A DNA stretch of 26,240 nt. It comes from Syntrophaceae bacterium UBA2192 (lineage in GTDB: Bacteria; Desulfobacterota; Syntrophia; Syntrophales; UBA2192). The notes below the pieces were generated by a model, which was given only the letters and a program-made list of their open reading frames with translations, had not been told where the DNA came from and made no database searches. The stretch is from positions 1 through 26,240 of the forward strand of contig DCVI01000039.1 in assembly GCA_002327315.1 (NCBI GenBank), read 5' to 3'. Below are positions 1 to 8,793 of this stretch, one piece after another. A program made the position numbers and the translations under genes. Numbering within the stretch: position 1 is the first letter of the stretch; each line of letters opens with the position of its first letter.

Positions 1-35
1 CGACCGCCCCCTATCCCGATTTCTTGAAACCCCCT

Positions 36-932
36 CTACGCCAGGAAGGGCCGGTTCTTCCAGTCCCCTGTGTCGATGACGTCCAGCTTCGCCGTTGGCC
101 TGTTGTAGAAATAGGCCCAGGCCAGCGTGCTCTGCCCTCCCGCCGTTTCCGCGCGGACAAGGGCCCGCCGGAACTCGGAGCGGGCGTCCCCATAGCCCCG
201 GAAGTCCTCGACGATGTCGAGCATCTCGAAGGCCTGACGGTTGTCCTGGAGGCGGTACATCTCGCCCCTCACGACTTGTTCCGCCTTTTTGGCCGGAACC
301 AGGCAGGGATGCCCCTTTCGGGAATCGAAAAGAATCCCCTGCGCGCGGGCCTCCTGGCGGGTCATGGGGTGGGCCCAGGCCTCGAGGAGGTGGTGCCGGG
401 CAAAGCCCTTCATCAGCGTCCCGTAGACGAAAATGTGGTCGACCGTCCAGGGGGCCTCCCTGCCCGCGGCGACGGCCATGAGCATCCGGTCGTCGAGCCC
501 GTGGGAGAGCAGGCCCTCTCTCAGGGCCGCGGCGTAGTCCAGCCTCGGCGGGTAAAAGGTTCCTGCGATGCGGTCGGCGAAGACCCGGTAGGCCACGGCC
601 TCCCGCTCCCGGCCGTCCTCGGTGAGGACGATCGCCTCGTAAGGGCGGTAGCAGCGGGGCACGAGTTTCTTGGCCTCGATGGCCTTCCAGCCGTCTGGCT
701 TCACCTCGAAGAGGACGCCGGGCATGGCCTGGCCGAAACGCCGCCGGATGTTCGAGACGCGCCCCCTGTTTTCCCTTTCGCGGTAGTTGAAGATGAGTTC
801 GTGATCGGGGAGCCAGGCGTTTGCCACCTTGGCCTTCAGCGGGTAATCAACCCCGTTCTTCGAGCACCACTTGGTGAGGCTCTTTTCGTTGATGTCGGAG
901 GAATAGGCGAAGTAGAGGGGTGCCTTGTCCAT
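36..932 (-). CDS. Two-domain gamma-glutamylcyclotransferase-like (AIG2/GGCT fold) protein
   Basis: A 298-residue protein with two copies of the gamma-glutamylcyclotransferase-like fold. The first (about residues 7-125) opens with YFAYSSD, a variant of the usual Y-G-S-N loop. The second (about 166-285) opens with IFVYGTL and carries LDIVEDF near 238-244, where E242 is the likely catalytic acid. Members of this fold release 5-oxoproline from gamma-glutamyl amines or peptides; the substrate here cannot be read from sequence. I chose the ATG at 932 rather than the in-frame ATG at 965 because an AAGGAAGG ribosome site lies just upstream of 932 and the -10 box of a good promoter overlaps 965. The gene is monocistronic within the window, separated from the radical SAM gene by a probable terminator. 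The fold assignment is fairly sure; the activity is not. Confidence 0.8.
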   Translation of the reverse strand: MDKAPLYFAYSSDINEKSLTKWCSKNGVDYPLKAKVANAWLPDHELIFNYRERENRGRVSNIRRRFGQAMPGVLFEVKPDGWKAIEAKKLVPRCYRPYEAIVLTEDGREREAVAYRVFADRIAGTFYPPRLDYAAALREGLLSHGLDDRMLMAVAAGREAPWTVDHIFVYGTLMKGFARHHLLEAWAHPMTRQEARAQGILFDSRKGHPCLVPAKKAEQVVRGEMYRLQDNRQAFEMLDIVEDFRGYGDARSEFRRALVRAETAGGQSTLAWAYFYNRPTAKLDVIDTGDWKNRPFLA

Positions 933-963
933 GGGCCCTTCCTTTCTTGGATTGTCTGATGGC

Positions 964-993
964 ACTATAACGCCCGAGCGGCCGTGGCGTCAA
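964..993 (-). promoter_or_regulatory. Sigma70-type promoter for the GGCT-like gene
   Basis: On the minus strand, TTGACG (988-993) and TATAGT (964-969) are separated by 18 bp. The expected start of transcription near 957 leaves about 25 nt of leader before the ATG at 932, which contains the ribosome site. This supports the shorter start of the gene. Confidence 0.6.
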
Positions 994-1016
994 TGACGGG
1001 GGCCTGTATCATGAAA

Positions 1017-1037
1017 GAAAAAGGGAGTCTCTTTTTC
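1017..1037 (-). terminator. Possible terminator after the dcw/radical SAM operon
   Basis: GAAAAAG/CTTTTTC arms extend by a G-T and a G-C pair to a 9-bp stem with a 3-nt loop. Read on the minus strand, the 3' arm runs into a T-rich stretch (CCCTTTTTCTTTC). The stem is A/T-rich, so termination may be weak. It sits between the radical SAM stop codon and the promoter of the next gene, where a terminator would be expected. Confidence 0.45.
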
Positions 1038-1041
1038 CGAT

Positions 1042-1073
1042 CTTCATATCTTCCTAACTTCCTGACTTCCCTC
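1042..1073. repeat. Degenerate 8-bp tandem array (4 units) over the radical SAM stop codon
   Basis: On the plus strand the units read CTTCATAT, CTTCCTAA, CTTCCTGA, CTTCCCTC, at an exact 8-bp period. The array spans the last codons and the TAG stop (1054-1056) of the radical SAM gene, so the stop itself is supplied by repeat sequence. Confidence 0.65.
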
Positions 1074-2769
1074 TCTCGGCCGTCTCAATCGCCTTCCGGA
1101 ATTCCTCCAGGAGAAACTCCCGGCTCACGCCGTGGTCGATGAAATCCCAGGGGAGAAACTCGCCGGGGTCCTTTTCGCGGTAGACGTAGTAGTCGGCGTT
1201 GACGTTGACCCGTTTGAGGGCCTGGGGCCAGTTGCCGCCGTTTGCGTGAACGGCCAGGAGGATCTCGCCGACGAGGCGGTCGCCCAGCGAGAGCAGCGCC
1301 TGGACGTAGTTCCACTTCGGCAGGTCGTGGATGACGCTCACGGAGCGCTCTTTCCCGAATGCCCGCTTGATCTTCCGGACTATCTTCCGCACGAGGGCCG
1401 CGTCGGCCAGCGGGAGCCACTGGAAGGGGGTTGCGGGTTTGGGAATGAACTGGTTCACGCTCAGGGTGATCCGCCGGAAGCGCCGGGTGCCTTTCGAGGT
1501 CTTGACGGCATGGTGCCCGATCCTCCGGGTAAGATCGATGATCGCGTCGATGTCTTCCTCCCCCTCCGTGGGGAGCCCCACCATGAAGTAGAGCCGCAGG
1601 TTCACGATGCCGTTTTCGATGAGATGCTCCGCGGCCCGGAAGATCTGATCCTCCGAGATCCCTTTGCGGATCACGTCCCGCAGCCTCTGGGAGCCCGCCT
1701 CGGGGGCAAGGGATACCATCTCCACGCCGGAGGCGGCCAGAAGCCCGGCGAGGTCTTCCGAGATCCTGTCGATCCGGAGCGACCCGATGGAGAAGGCGCC
1801 CTTCTCGCCGAGGACCTGCCGGCAGATCTCGGCGAGCTGCGGGTGGTCGGAGACGGCCGTCCCGAGCAGCCCCACCCGCCCTTTCCTCCGAAGCCCTTCC
1901 TCCAGGGAAGGTGCGAGCGCCGAGAGTTTGCGGAAACGGGCCGGCCGGTAGACGAATCCGGCGGGACAGAACCGGCACCCACGGTAGCAGCCCCGGCTCA
2001 CCTCGGCGAGAAACATGTCGCCGAACTCGGTGTGCGGGGTGGTGATCACCTGGTGGGTCCGGAAGGCGCTCAAGTCCTTGACGTGGCGCACCCGGATCGT
2101 TCTCGGAAAGGTCGCATCGACGGGCCGAAAAGAGTCGATGCGCTGCCCGGGCCCGTATCCCACGCGGTAGAATTTCGGGGCGTAGGCCCCCTCGATGTCG
2201 CGCTGCAGCCAGGCGAGGATCTCGTCGCGTGACACGCCGCCTGCGCGCAGCACCCGGTATCGCTCGAGGAATTCCGGCACCATCTCCTCGGCCTCCCCCA
2301 GCAGGAAGAGATCGAAAAAATGCGCCAGCGGCTCGGGGTTCAGGATGAGGGAGATCCCGCCCCCGATGACGAGGGGATCCCCTTCGCCGCGCACCGAGGC
2401 CGCGAGCGGGATGCGTCCCATCTCCAGCATTTTCAAAATATTCGGGTAGTCGTTCTCGAAGGAGACGGAGAAGGCGACGATGTCGAAGTCGCGAAGCGGC
2501 CGCCCCGATTCGAGGCTTGAAAGGGGAGAGGATCCCGGGGAGAAGGACGCTTCATCCCCGGGATCCGGAAGGAAGACTCTTTCACAGAGGAAAGAGGGGG
2601 TATTGTTGAAAAGGGCATAGAGCGTCTGGAAGCCCAGGTTCGACATGCCCGTCCGATACGGGCTGGGATAGGCAAGACAGATGCGGATCCTGTCGCGCCA
2701 GGGCGTTATTAGAGAGCCTTCTTCTTTCGAAAGGAGGGAGGGATCGCTCTCTTTCAGCCTCCCGGCCAT
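1054..2769 (-). CDS. B12-binding-type radical SAM protein (TIGR03960/YgiQ-like) downstream of ftsZ
   Basis: A 571-residue protein. C261-x3-C265-x2-C268 (within SRGCYRGCRFC) is the radical SAM [4Fe-4S] site, followed by a typical radical SAM barrel with the glycine-rich LYFMVGLPTEGEEDI segment. The first about 200 residues (AYPSPYRTGMSNLGFQTLY, then VIGGG) resemble the cobalamin-binding-like domain of the TIGR03960 group, which is often fused or adjacent to a DUF2344 domain; none is visible here. The substrate is unknown. The ATG at 2769 follows the ftsZ stop by one base, and GAGGAGA lies about 14 nt upstream, so it is probably translated with ftsZ. Its last codons and stop lie in an 8-bp tandem array. 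The radical SAM assignment is firm; the subfamily is from memory. Confidence 0.85.
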   Translation of the reverse strand: MAGRLKESDPSLLSKEEGSLITPWRDRIRICLAYPSPYRTGMSNLGFQTLYALFNNTPSFLCERVFLPDPGDEASFSPGSSPLSSLESGRPLRDFDIVAFSVSFENDYPNILKMLEMGRIPLAASVRGEGDPLVIGGGISLILNPEPLAHFFDLFLLGEAEEMVPEFLERYRVLRAGGVSRDEILAWLQRDIEGAYAPKFYRVGYGPGQRIDSFRPVDATFPRTIRVRHVKDLSAFRTHQVITTPHTEFGDMFLAEVSRGCYRGCRFCPAGFVYRPARFRKLSALAPSLEEGLRRKGRVGLLGTAVSDHPQLAEICRQVLGEKGAFSIGSLRIDRISEDLAGLLAASGVEMVSLAPEAGSQRLRDVIRKGISEDQIFRAAEHLIENGIVNLRLYFMVGLPTEGEEDIDAIIDLTRRIGHHAVKTSKGTRRFRRITLSVNQFIPKPATPFQWLPLADAALVRKIVRKIKRAFGKERSVSVIHDLPKWNYVQALLSLGDRLVGEILLAVHANGGNWPQALKRVNVNADYYVYREKDPGEFLPWDFIDHGVSREFLLEEFRKAIETAERGKSGS

Positions 2770-2770
2770 G

Positions 2771-3934
<1,164 letters not shown>

Positions 3935-3948
3935 ACGTCTTCCTCCCG

Positions 3949-5172
3949 TTAAAAGAATTCGGAAAACCACTTTTGTATTTTCTTGGTGGTGCGTCCCCAC
4001 CATCCGCCGCTGCGACGGGTGCCGCGCCGCGACACCCGCTTGCTTCCGTAGACCACGAGCCCCACGGCCGTGGCGTGAAGCGGGCTGTTCACGATGTCCG
4101 TGAGCCCGCTGACCCCCATGGGGAACCCCTTCCGGACGGGCATCTGGAAGACCCTCTCGGCAAGCTCCGTGATGCCCGCCAGAAGCGCCGTGCCGCCCGT
4201 GAGGACGATTCCCGCCGTGAGATGATCCTCGTAGCCCGCCTTGACGAATTCCTTGTTGACGAGCGAGAAGATCTCCTCCATCCGCGGCTCGATGATCTCC
4301 CCGAGGATCTGCCGGGACACCCTGCGGGCCTCGCGCCCGCCCACGCTGGGCACCTCGATCGTATCGCTCTGGGGGATCATGAAGGTGTTGGCGCAACCGA
4401 AATTGCGCTTCATCTTTTCGGCCTCGATCACGGGGGTGCGAAGCCCGATGGAGATGTCATTGGTGAGGTAGTGGCCGCCGATGGGCAGGACGGCCGTGTG
4501 CTTGATGCTCCCCTCGCGGTAGATGGCGATGTCCGTCGTGCCGCCGCCGATGTCCACAAGGGCCACCCCGAGTTCCTTCTCGTCGGCCGACAGGACGGCC
4601 TCGGCCGTGGCCAGCTGCTCGAGGACGATCTCGTCGATGTCGAGGCCCACGCGGTTGACGCTCTTGATGATGTTCTGCGTCGAGGCCGTGGCGCTGGTGA
4701 CGATGTGGACCTTTGCCTCGAGGCGCACGCCCGCCATCCCCACGGGGTTCTTGACCCCTTCCTGCTCGTCGACGATGTAGTGCTGGGGCAGCACGTGCAG
4801 GATCTCCCGATCGAGCGGGATGCTGATGGCCCTGGCGGCTTCGATGGCGCGCCGCACGTCCATCTCTTCCACCTCGCGGCCCTGGACGGCGACGATGCCG
4901 TGGCTGTTCATGCTCTTGATGTGGCTGCCGGAGACCCCCGTGAAGACGGAGCTGATCTCGACGCCGGACATGAACTCGGCCTCCTCGACGGCCTTCTTGA
5001 TGGACTCGATGGTGCTCTCGATATTGACGACGACCCCCTTGCGCAGCCCCTCCGTGGGAGCGGAGCCCAGCCCGATGATGTCGATGCCCGTGTTGGTGAG
5101 CTCGGCCACGACGGCCGTCACCTTCGTCGTTCCGATATCGAGGCCCGTCACGATGTTTATTTTTTTCGCCAT
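3949..5172 (-). CDS. ftsA: Cell division protein FtsA
   Basis: Actin-like ATPase that tethers FtsZ filaments to the inner membrane and recruits later division proteins. Of 407 residues, the visible features are phosphate-1 motif TGLDIGTTK (9-17), phosphate-2 motif DIGGGTTD (207-214), and adenosine-type motif IVLTGGTALLAG. The SHS2 (1C) region occupies about 85-160. The last about 20 residues (GWWGRTTKKIQKWFSEFF) form the amphipathic membrane-targeting helix. The ATG at 5172 has AGGAGT with good spacing. A 145-bp gap separates it from ftsQ, longer than most gaps in the cluster and partly filled by a short tandem array, so an extra internal promoter is possible but none is obvious. Confidence 0.97.
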   Translation of the reverse strand: MAKKINIVTGLDIGTTKVTAVVAELTNTGIDIIGLGSAPTEGLRKGVVVNIESTIESIKKAVEEAEFMSGVEISSVFTGVSGSHIKSMNSHGIVAVQGREVEEMDVRRAIEAARAISIPLDREILHVLPQHYIVDEQEGVKNPVGMAGVRLEAKVHIVTSATASTQNIIKSVNRVGLDIDEIVLEQLATAEAVLSADEKELGVALVDIGGGTTDIAIYREGSIKHTAVLPIGGHYLTNDISIGLRTPVIEAEKMKRNFGCANTFMIPQSDTIEVPSVGGREARRVSRQILGEIIEPRMEEIFSLVNKEFVKAGYEDHLTAGIVLTGGTALLAGITELAERVFQMPVRKGFPMGVSGLTDIVNSPLHATAVGLVVYGSKRVSRRGTRRSGGWWGRTTKKIQKWFSEFF

Positions 5173-5276
5173 TCCGTCACTCCTGTGAACTTCGCGCTGC
5201 GCAATTCCGGACGTTTAGAAATCGGGAAGCCGGGACCTTGGGTTCGCCCTGGGCTCATTGCAATCTGCCGGATTCT

Positions 5277-5316
5277 CCAACCTTCACACCCTCCCACCTT
5301 CTCAACTTCTTCCTGG
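5277..5316. repeat. Degenerate 8-bp tandem array in the ftsQ-ftsA gap
   Basis: On the plus strand the units read CCAACCTT, CACACCCT, CCCACCTT, CTCAACTT, CTTCCTGG at 8-bp period. On the operon sense strand this is a purine-rich run of AAGTTGAG- and AAGGTGGG-like octamers. It ends at the ftsQ stop codon. Only part of each unit is conserved. Confidence 0.5.
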
Positions 5317-5317
5317 G

Positions 5318-6148
5318 TCAGGCCCTCACTCCCCCCGACACCTTGACCGGTACCCGGAAATCGCGAAGCTGTACCGTCACCTTGCCGGGATTGTTGAGAT
5401 CGATGATGAAATACCCCGAGAGGTTTCGCCGCGCCAGGTCGGCCAGCACGGGTTTCATGCGCCTGAGCTTCGCGTCGTAGTCGCCGAAACCCAGCTTGAG
5501 GCAGAGCCCCTCTGCAAAGAGCGAAAGCCCGAAGAGGTCGTCCCCGTGGATCTCCGAGATGTTGCGAATCTCGGGGATCTCCGAGTAGGAGGCCATGAAG
5601 TCGAGAAGCTCGAGCGACTTGATGAGCATCTCCCGGTTCTCGGTTCCTTTTCGGTAGAATCCCGTGAGCACGGGCAGGTCCGTTTTCTCGCCGCTTCCGA
5701 TCTTCTCGAAGGCCGTGCCGTCGCGCTCGATGAAGTACAGGCCGTCGCCCCGTTCGATGAGGGCCACGGGCTTGCGCTCCGTGACCTCGATGACGAGCCG
5801 GTCCGGGAAATCGCGTCTCACGGACACTTCCTTCACCCAGGGATTCGTCTTGACCTTCCTGGCCACGGCGCCGAGGTTGGTCATGAGGATGTTCTGCGAG
5901 GGCTTGAGCCCCGTCAGTTCGATGACCACGTCGCTCTGGAGCCTCTCGGTGCCCCTGACCAGCGTTTCCTTCATCTGGAAGTAGGGCGACACGATGATGA
6001 AGTTGTAGCCGAAGATGAGCAGCGAGGCGATCACCATGACGCACGCAATCAGGAGAACGGTCTTGCCGATCTCGACGAGGATCCTCCTCGAGCGCCGGCG
6101 CACCCGGTTCAGTCGTGTCTCAACGCTGGAACGGACCGATCGTCGCAA
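5318..6148 (-). CDS. ftsQ: Cell division protein FtsQ (DivIB family), TTG start
   Basis: A bitopic inner-membrane protein that links early and late divisome proteins through FtsL. Of 276 residues, a basic cytoplasmic N-terminus (1-26) precedes one membrane helix (about 29-50), then a POTRA domain (about 56-125, with the typical NPWVKEVSVRRDFPDRLVI segment at 102-120), then the FtsQ/DivIB beta domain. The start is a TTG at 6148, immediately after the murB stop (TGAG then TTG), with GGGGAGGAG ending 4 nt before it. No ATG or GTG nearby in frame fits as well. The tight junction implies translational coupling to murB. Confidence 0.93.
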   Translation of the reverse strand: MRRSVRSSVETRLNRVRRRSRRILVEIGKTVLLIACVMVIASLLIFGYNFIIVSPYFQMKETLVRGTERLQSDVVIELTGLKPSQNILMTNLGAVARKVKTNPWVKEVSVRRDFPDRLVIEVTERKPVALIERGDGLYFIERDGTAFEKIGSGEKTDLPVLTGFYRKGTENREMLIKSLELLDFMASYSEIPEIRNISEIHGDDLFGLSLFAEGLCLKLGFGDYDAKLRRMKPVLADLARRNLSGYFIIDLNNPGKVTVQLRDFRVPVKVSGGVRA

Positions 6149-6149
6149 C

Positions 6150-7076
6150 TCACTCCTCCCCGATGATCTTCACCTCGGGCTCCAGGGCAATGCCCTTCGC
6201 CTCGAGGACCTTCTCTTGCACGAGCTCGATGAGCCCGATGATATCCCTTGCCGTGGCGCTTCCGAGGTTTACGATGAAATTGCCGTGTTTCTCCGAGACC
6301 TGGGCCCCGCCGATCCGGGTCCCCTTGAGGCCCGCCTCTTCGATGATCTGCCCCGCGGGCATGCCCTTCGGGTTCTTGAAGATGGAGCCGGCGTTGCGAT
6401 ACTCAAGCGGGTGTTTCCCCGTGCGGGTTCGGAGAATCTCCCGGATGCGCCCTTCGACGGCCTCACGGCTCCCCCGGGCCAGCATGAAGACGCCGCCGGC
6501 GATACAGGACCCCCCGGGCAGGGCCAGGTTGCGATATTGAAACTGCAGGGCGTCCCGTCTCCATGATTGGATGTTCCCCTCGCCGTTGAGGAGGCTCACC
6601 GACTCGATCACGTCTTTCAACTCGCTGCCCCAGGCCCCGGCGTTCATCCGGATGCCGCCCCCCACGCTGCCGGGAATGCCGGCGCAGAACTCCATGCCCG
6701 CAAGCGCCTCTTTCGCCGTGAGGGCCACCACCTCGGCAAGCGATGCGCCCGCCTCGGCGAGAATCGCCGCGCGCCCCTCCCCGCGCGCCTCGATGCGGAC
6801 CGCGCGGAGGCCCTTCGTGGAGATGATCACGCCGCGGAACCCCTCGTCGCGGACGATGAGATTCGTGCCGTTGCCCACGAAGAAGACGGGGACACCCTCG
6901 GCACGCATCATGGCGACGAGTTTCCCCAGCTCGGCGACACTCCCCGGGAAAACGAGCGCGTCGGCCCGCCCCCCCACGCCGATGGAGGTGTGGCGGTCCA
7001 TGCACTCGTCGAAGAGGATCTTACCCCCGACGAGCGCTTTGAGTTTTTTGCGATATTCCGGTTCGTGGGCCGTCAT
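6150..7076 (-). CDS. murB: UDP-N-acetylenolpyruvoylglucosamine reductase MurB (type II)
   Basis: Flavoenzyme that uses NADPH to reduce UDP-GlcNAc-enolpyruvate to UDP-MurNAc in the cytoplasm. Of 308 residues, HTSIGVGGRAD (29-39) and VGNGTNLIV (67-75) belong to the FAD-binding part, and GIPGSVGG (133-140) is the conserved loop. NAGSIFKNP (228-236) carries the catalytic S231, and E301 in LEPEVKIIG is the second catalytic acid. The length and the absence of the extra Tyr loop fit type II MurB. The ATG at 7076 is preceded by AGGA at 8 nt. It is separated from murC by 170 bp containing a hairpin and a tandem array. Confidence 0.97.
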   Translation of the reverse strand: MTAHEPEYRKKLKALVGGKILFDECMDRHTSIGVGGRADALVFPGSVAELGKLVAMMRAEGVPVFFVGNGTNLIVRDEGFRGVIISTKGLRAVRIEARGEGRAAILAEAGASLAEVVALTAKEALAGMEFCAGIPGSVGGGIRMNAGAWGSELKDVIESVSLLNGEGNIQSWRRDALQFQYRNLALPGGSCIAGGVFMLARGSREAVEGRIREILRTRTGKHPLEYRNAGSIFKNPKGMPAGQIIEEAGLKGTRIGGAQVSEKHGNFIVNLGSATARDIIGLIELVQEKVLEAKGIALEPEVKIIGEE

Positions 7077-7148
7077 CCGGTAGTTCCTACCTGCTACATC
7101 TACGCATGTGATGAAGAGCGGAAAATCTTTCGCTCGTTCTTTTTTCGG

Positions 7149-7188
7149 CTTATTACCTTTTCAACTTGTCAACTTATCAACTTCTACC
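7149..7188. repeat. 8-bp tandem array in the murC-murB gap
   Basis: On the plus strand the units read CTTATTAC, CTTTTCAA, CTTGTCAA, CTTATCAA, CTTCTACC at exact 8-bp period. On the operon sense strand the core is AAGTTGAN repeated three times. It is related in sequence to the array in the ftsQ-ftsA gap. Confidence 0.6.
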
Positions 7189-7206
7189 TTCATGAAAAGG
7201 GATGGC

Positions 7207-7255
7207 GGCCGCTGAGTGGGGGTGTGGAGGGGCCACCCCGCCCGCCTCAGCGGCC
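7207..7255 (-). other. GC-rich hairpin across the murC stop codon
   Basis: GGCCGCTGAG (7207-7216 region) and CTCAGCGGCC (7246-7255) form a perfect 10-bp stem. Inside it GGGGTG (7219-7224) can pair with CACCCC (7234-7239). The murC stop (7247-7249) lies within one arm. On the operon strand it is followed by CCCTTTT only, so it is a poor intrinsic terminator. It may instead be an mRNA stability element or attenuator. Confidence 0.55.
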
Positions 7256-8629
7256 TGCCTTCTCCTTTGCCTTCTTCAGAAACTCCGCCCCCACCTTCCA
7301 GACGCTGCCTGCGCCCTGGGTGATGATCACATCGCCGGGACGAGCCGTTTCGAGAAGGTGGCTAACGATCCCGTCGGCAGAGGGGATGTACTGTGTGTTC
7401 TTGTGTCCCACGGCTTCGATCCCCTTGAAGAGATTGAAGGAGGTGACCCCCTCGATGGGCGGCTCGCTCGCGGGGTAGATGTCCATGAGGATGAGCCGAT
7501 CCGCGTCGGGGAAGCACGTGAGGAATTCCTTGTACAGGGCGCGCGTGCGCGTATAGCGGTGCGGCTGGAAGACGACGATGAGGCGGCCCTTCCAGAGCTG
7601 TCTCGCCGCTTTCAGTGTGGCCAGGATCTCCGTGGGGTGGTGGCCGTAGTCGTCGACGACGGTGATGCCGTTGACCTCGCCCTTCACCTCGAGGCGGCGC
7701 TGCACGCCGTGGAAGGCGGCAAGCCCGTCCCGGATCGCCGTGAACTCCAGATCGAGCTCCCGGGCCACGGCGAAGGCCGCCATGGAGTTGAGGATGTTGA
7801 ACAGGCCCGGCGCCCGCAGCGTGATCTCTCCCAGGCGCACCCCCTTGTGGTAGAGCGTGTAGCGCGACTCGGGGCCCTCGAGGGAGATGTTTTTCGCCTG
7901 GTAGTCGGCCCCGTCGGAGACCCCGTAGGTGAGGGTCCGCCGCTTGATCTGCGGGAAAATCTCCTTCACGTGCGCATCGTCGATGCACAGGATCGTGACC
8001 CCGTAGAAGGGCACGATGTTGGCGAAGCGGACGAAGGCCTCCTTGATGTCGTCGATGTCCCGGTAGTAGTCCAGGTGCTCGCGGTCGATGTTGGTGATGA
8101 CGGCGATCGTGGGGGAGAGCTTCAGGAAGGAGCCGTCGCTCTCGTCGGCCTCGGCCACGATGACCTCGCCGTCGCCCAGCCTCGCGTTGCTCCCGATCGA
8201 CGACAGTTTCCCGCCGATGACCATGGTGGGGTCGAGTCCCCCCTGGGCGAGGATCGTCGAGACCATGGAGGTGGTTGTCGTCTTGCCGTGCATGCCGGAG
8301 ACGGCGACGGAGAATTTCATCTTGAGAAGCTCCGCCAGCATCTCGGCCCGGGGGATGACGGGGATGTTGCGCCGGTGGGCCTCCAGGACCTCGGGGTTGT
8401 CGGCCTTCACGGCCGTGGAGGTGACGACCACGTCGGCCGTCTCCAGGTTGGATTCCCGGTGGCCGTAGTGGATGCGGGCCCCCATCGAGGAGAGCCGTTG
8501 CGTGGTGTCCGATTCCATCAGGTCCGAGCCGCCGATCGAGTAGCCCAGGTTGAGGAGGACCTCGGCGATACCGCTCATGCCGATGCCGCCGATCCCCACG
8601 AAGTGGATCCGCTGGACCTTGCGCTTCAT
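7247..8629 (-). CDS. murC: UDP-N-acetylmuramate--L-alanine ligase MurC
   Basis: ATP-dependent Mur ligase that adds L-Ala to UDP-MurNAc. Visible motifs are the N-terminal Rossmann HFVGIGGIGMSGIAEVL (9-25), Walker-type GMHGKTTT (112-119), HxD-type region NIDREHLDYY, and the Mur C-domain VDDYGHHPTE and FQPHRYTRT. I chose the ATG at 8629 (460 residues) because family members begin close to KVQRIHFVGIGG and GAAGAG lies 5 nt upstream. An in-frame ATG at 8656 would add nine residues, lacks a clear ribosome site, and directly abuts the tandem array. The preceding gap to murG (164 bp) holds a 9-bp array and a REP-like palindrome. Confidence 0.95.
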   Translation of the reverse strand: MKRKVQRIHFVGIGGIGMSGIAEVLLNLGYSIGGSDLMESDTTQRLSSMGARIHYGHRESNLETADVVVTSTAVKADNPEVLEAHRRNIPVIPRAEMLAELLKMKFSVAVSGMHGKTTTTSMVSTILAQGGLDPTMVIGGKLSSIGSNARLGDGEVIVAEADESDGSFLKLSPTIAVITNIDREHLDYYRDIDDIKEAFVRFANIVPFYGVTILCIDDAHVKEIFPQIKRRTLTYGVSDGADYQAKNISLEGPESRYTLYHKGVRLGEITLRAPGLFNILNSMAAFAVARELDLEFTAIRDGLAAFHGVQRRLEVKGEVNGITVVDDYGHHPTEILATLKAARQLWKGRLIVVFQPHRYTRTRALYKEFLTCFPDADRLILMDIYPASEPPIEGVTSFNLFKGIEAVGHKNTQYIPSADGIVSHLLETARPGDVIITQGAGSVWKVGAEFLKKAKEKAGR

Positions 8630-8660
8630 CAAGTCTCTTCTGTGGCCGTTTTGCATGATC

Positions 8661-8696
8661 GTCTGTTCCGTCTATCCGGTCTATTCCGTCTGTCCC
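8661..8696. repeat. 9-bp tandem array (4 units) upstream of murC
   Basis: The plus-strand units are GTCTGTTCC, GTCTATCCG, GTCTATTCC, GTCTGTCCC, an exact 9-bp period with a GTCTRTYCC consensus. It lies in the 5' leader of murC. Confidence 0.7.
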
Positions 8697-8725
8697 GTCC
8701 TATGAAAAAACGTGTTCCTTAATCT

Positions 8726-8763
8726 TCCTCTCCCCTCCGCGGGAGAGGATTGAGGTGAGGGGG
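8726..8763. repeat. REP-like palindromic element between murG and murC
   Basis: TCCTCTCCC (8726-8734) pairs with GGGAGAGGA (8741-8749) over 9 bp with a 6-nt loop, followed by TTGAGGTGAGGGGG. This resembles a family of interspersed palindromes of the form CCTCTCCC-loop-GGGAGAGG-TTxxGGTGAGGG that I recall from many proteobacterial genomes. A smaller GGGG/CCCC hairpin (about 8759-8773) abuts it. Confidence 0.65.
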
Positions 8764-8793
8764 AATGATCCCCGTACCTTTTGGTCTTGTGGC

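Noticed and set aside
3935..4396. Upstream in-frame extension of ftsZ
   Set aside because: It runs through ftsA in another frame; ribosome site and homology place the start at 3934. Similar extensions upstream of murF, ftsW, ftsL, mraZ and mltG were dropped for the same reason.
7116..7146. Terminator-like GAGCG/CGCTC stem followed by a T-run on the plus strand
   Set aside because: It faces against the operon and no plus-strand gene lies upstream, so a function is unsupported; the stem is only 5 bp of strong pairs.
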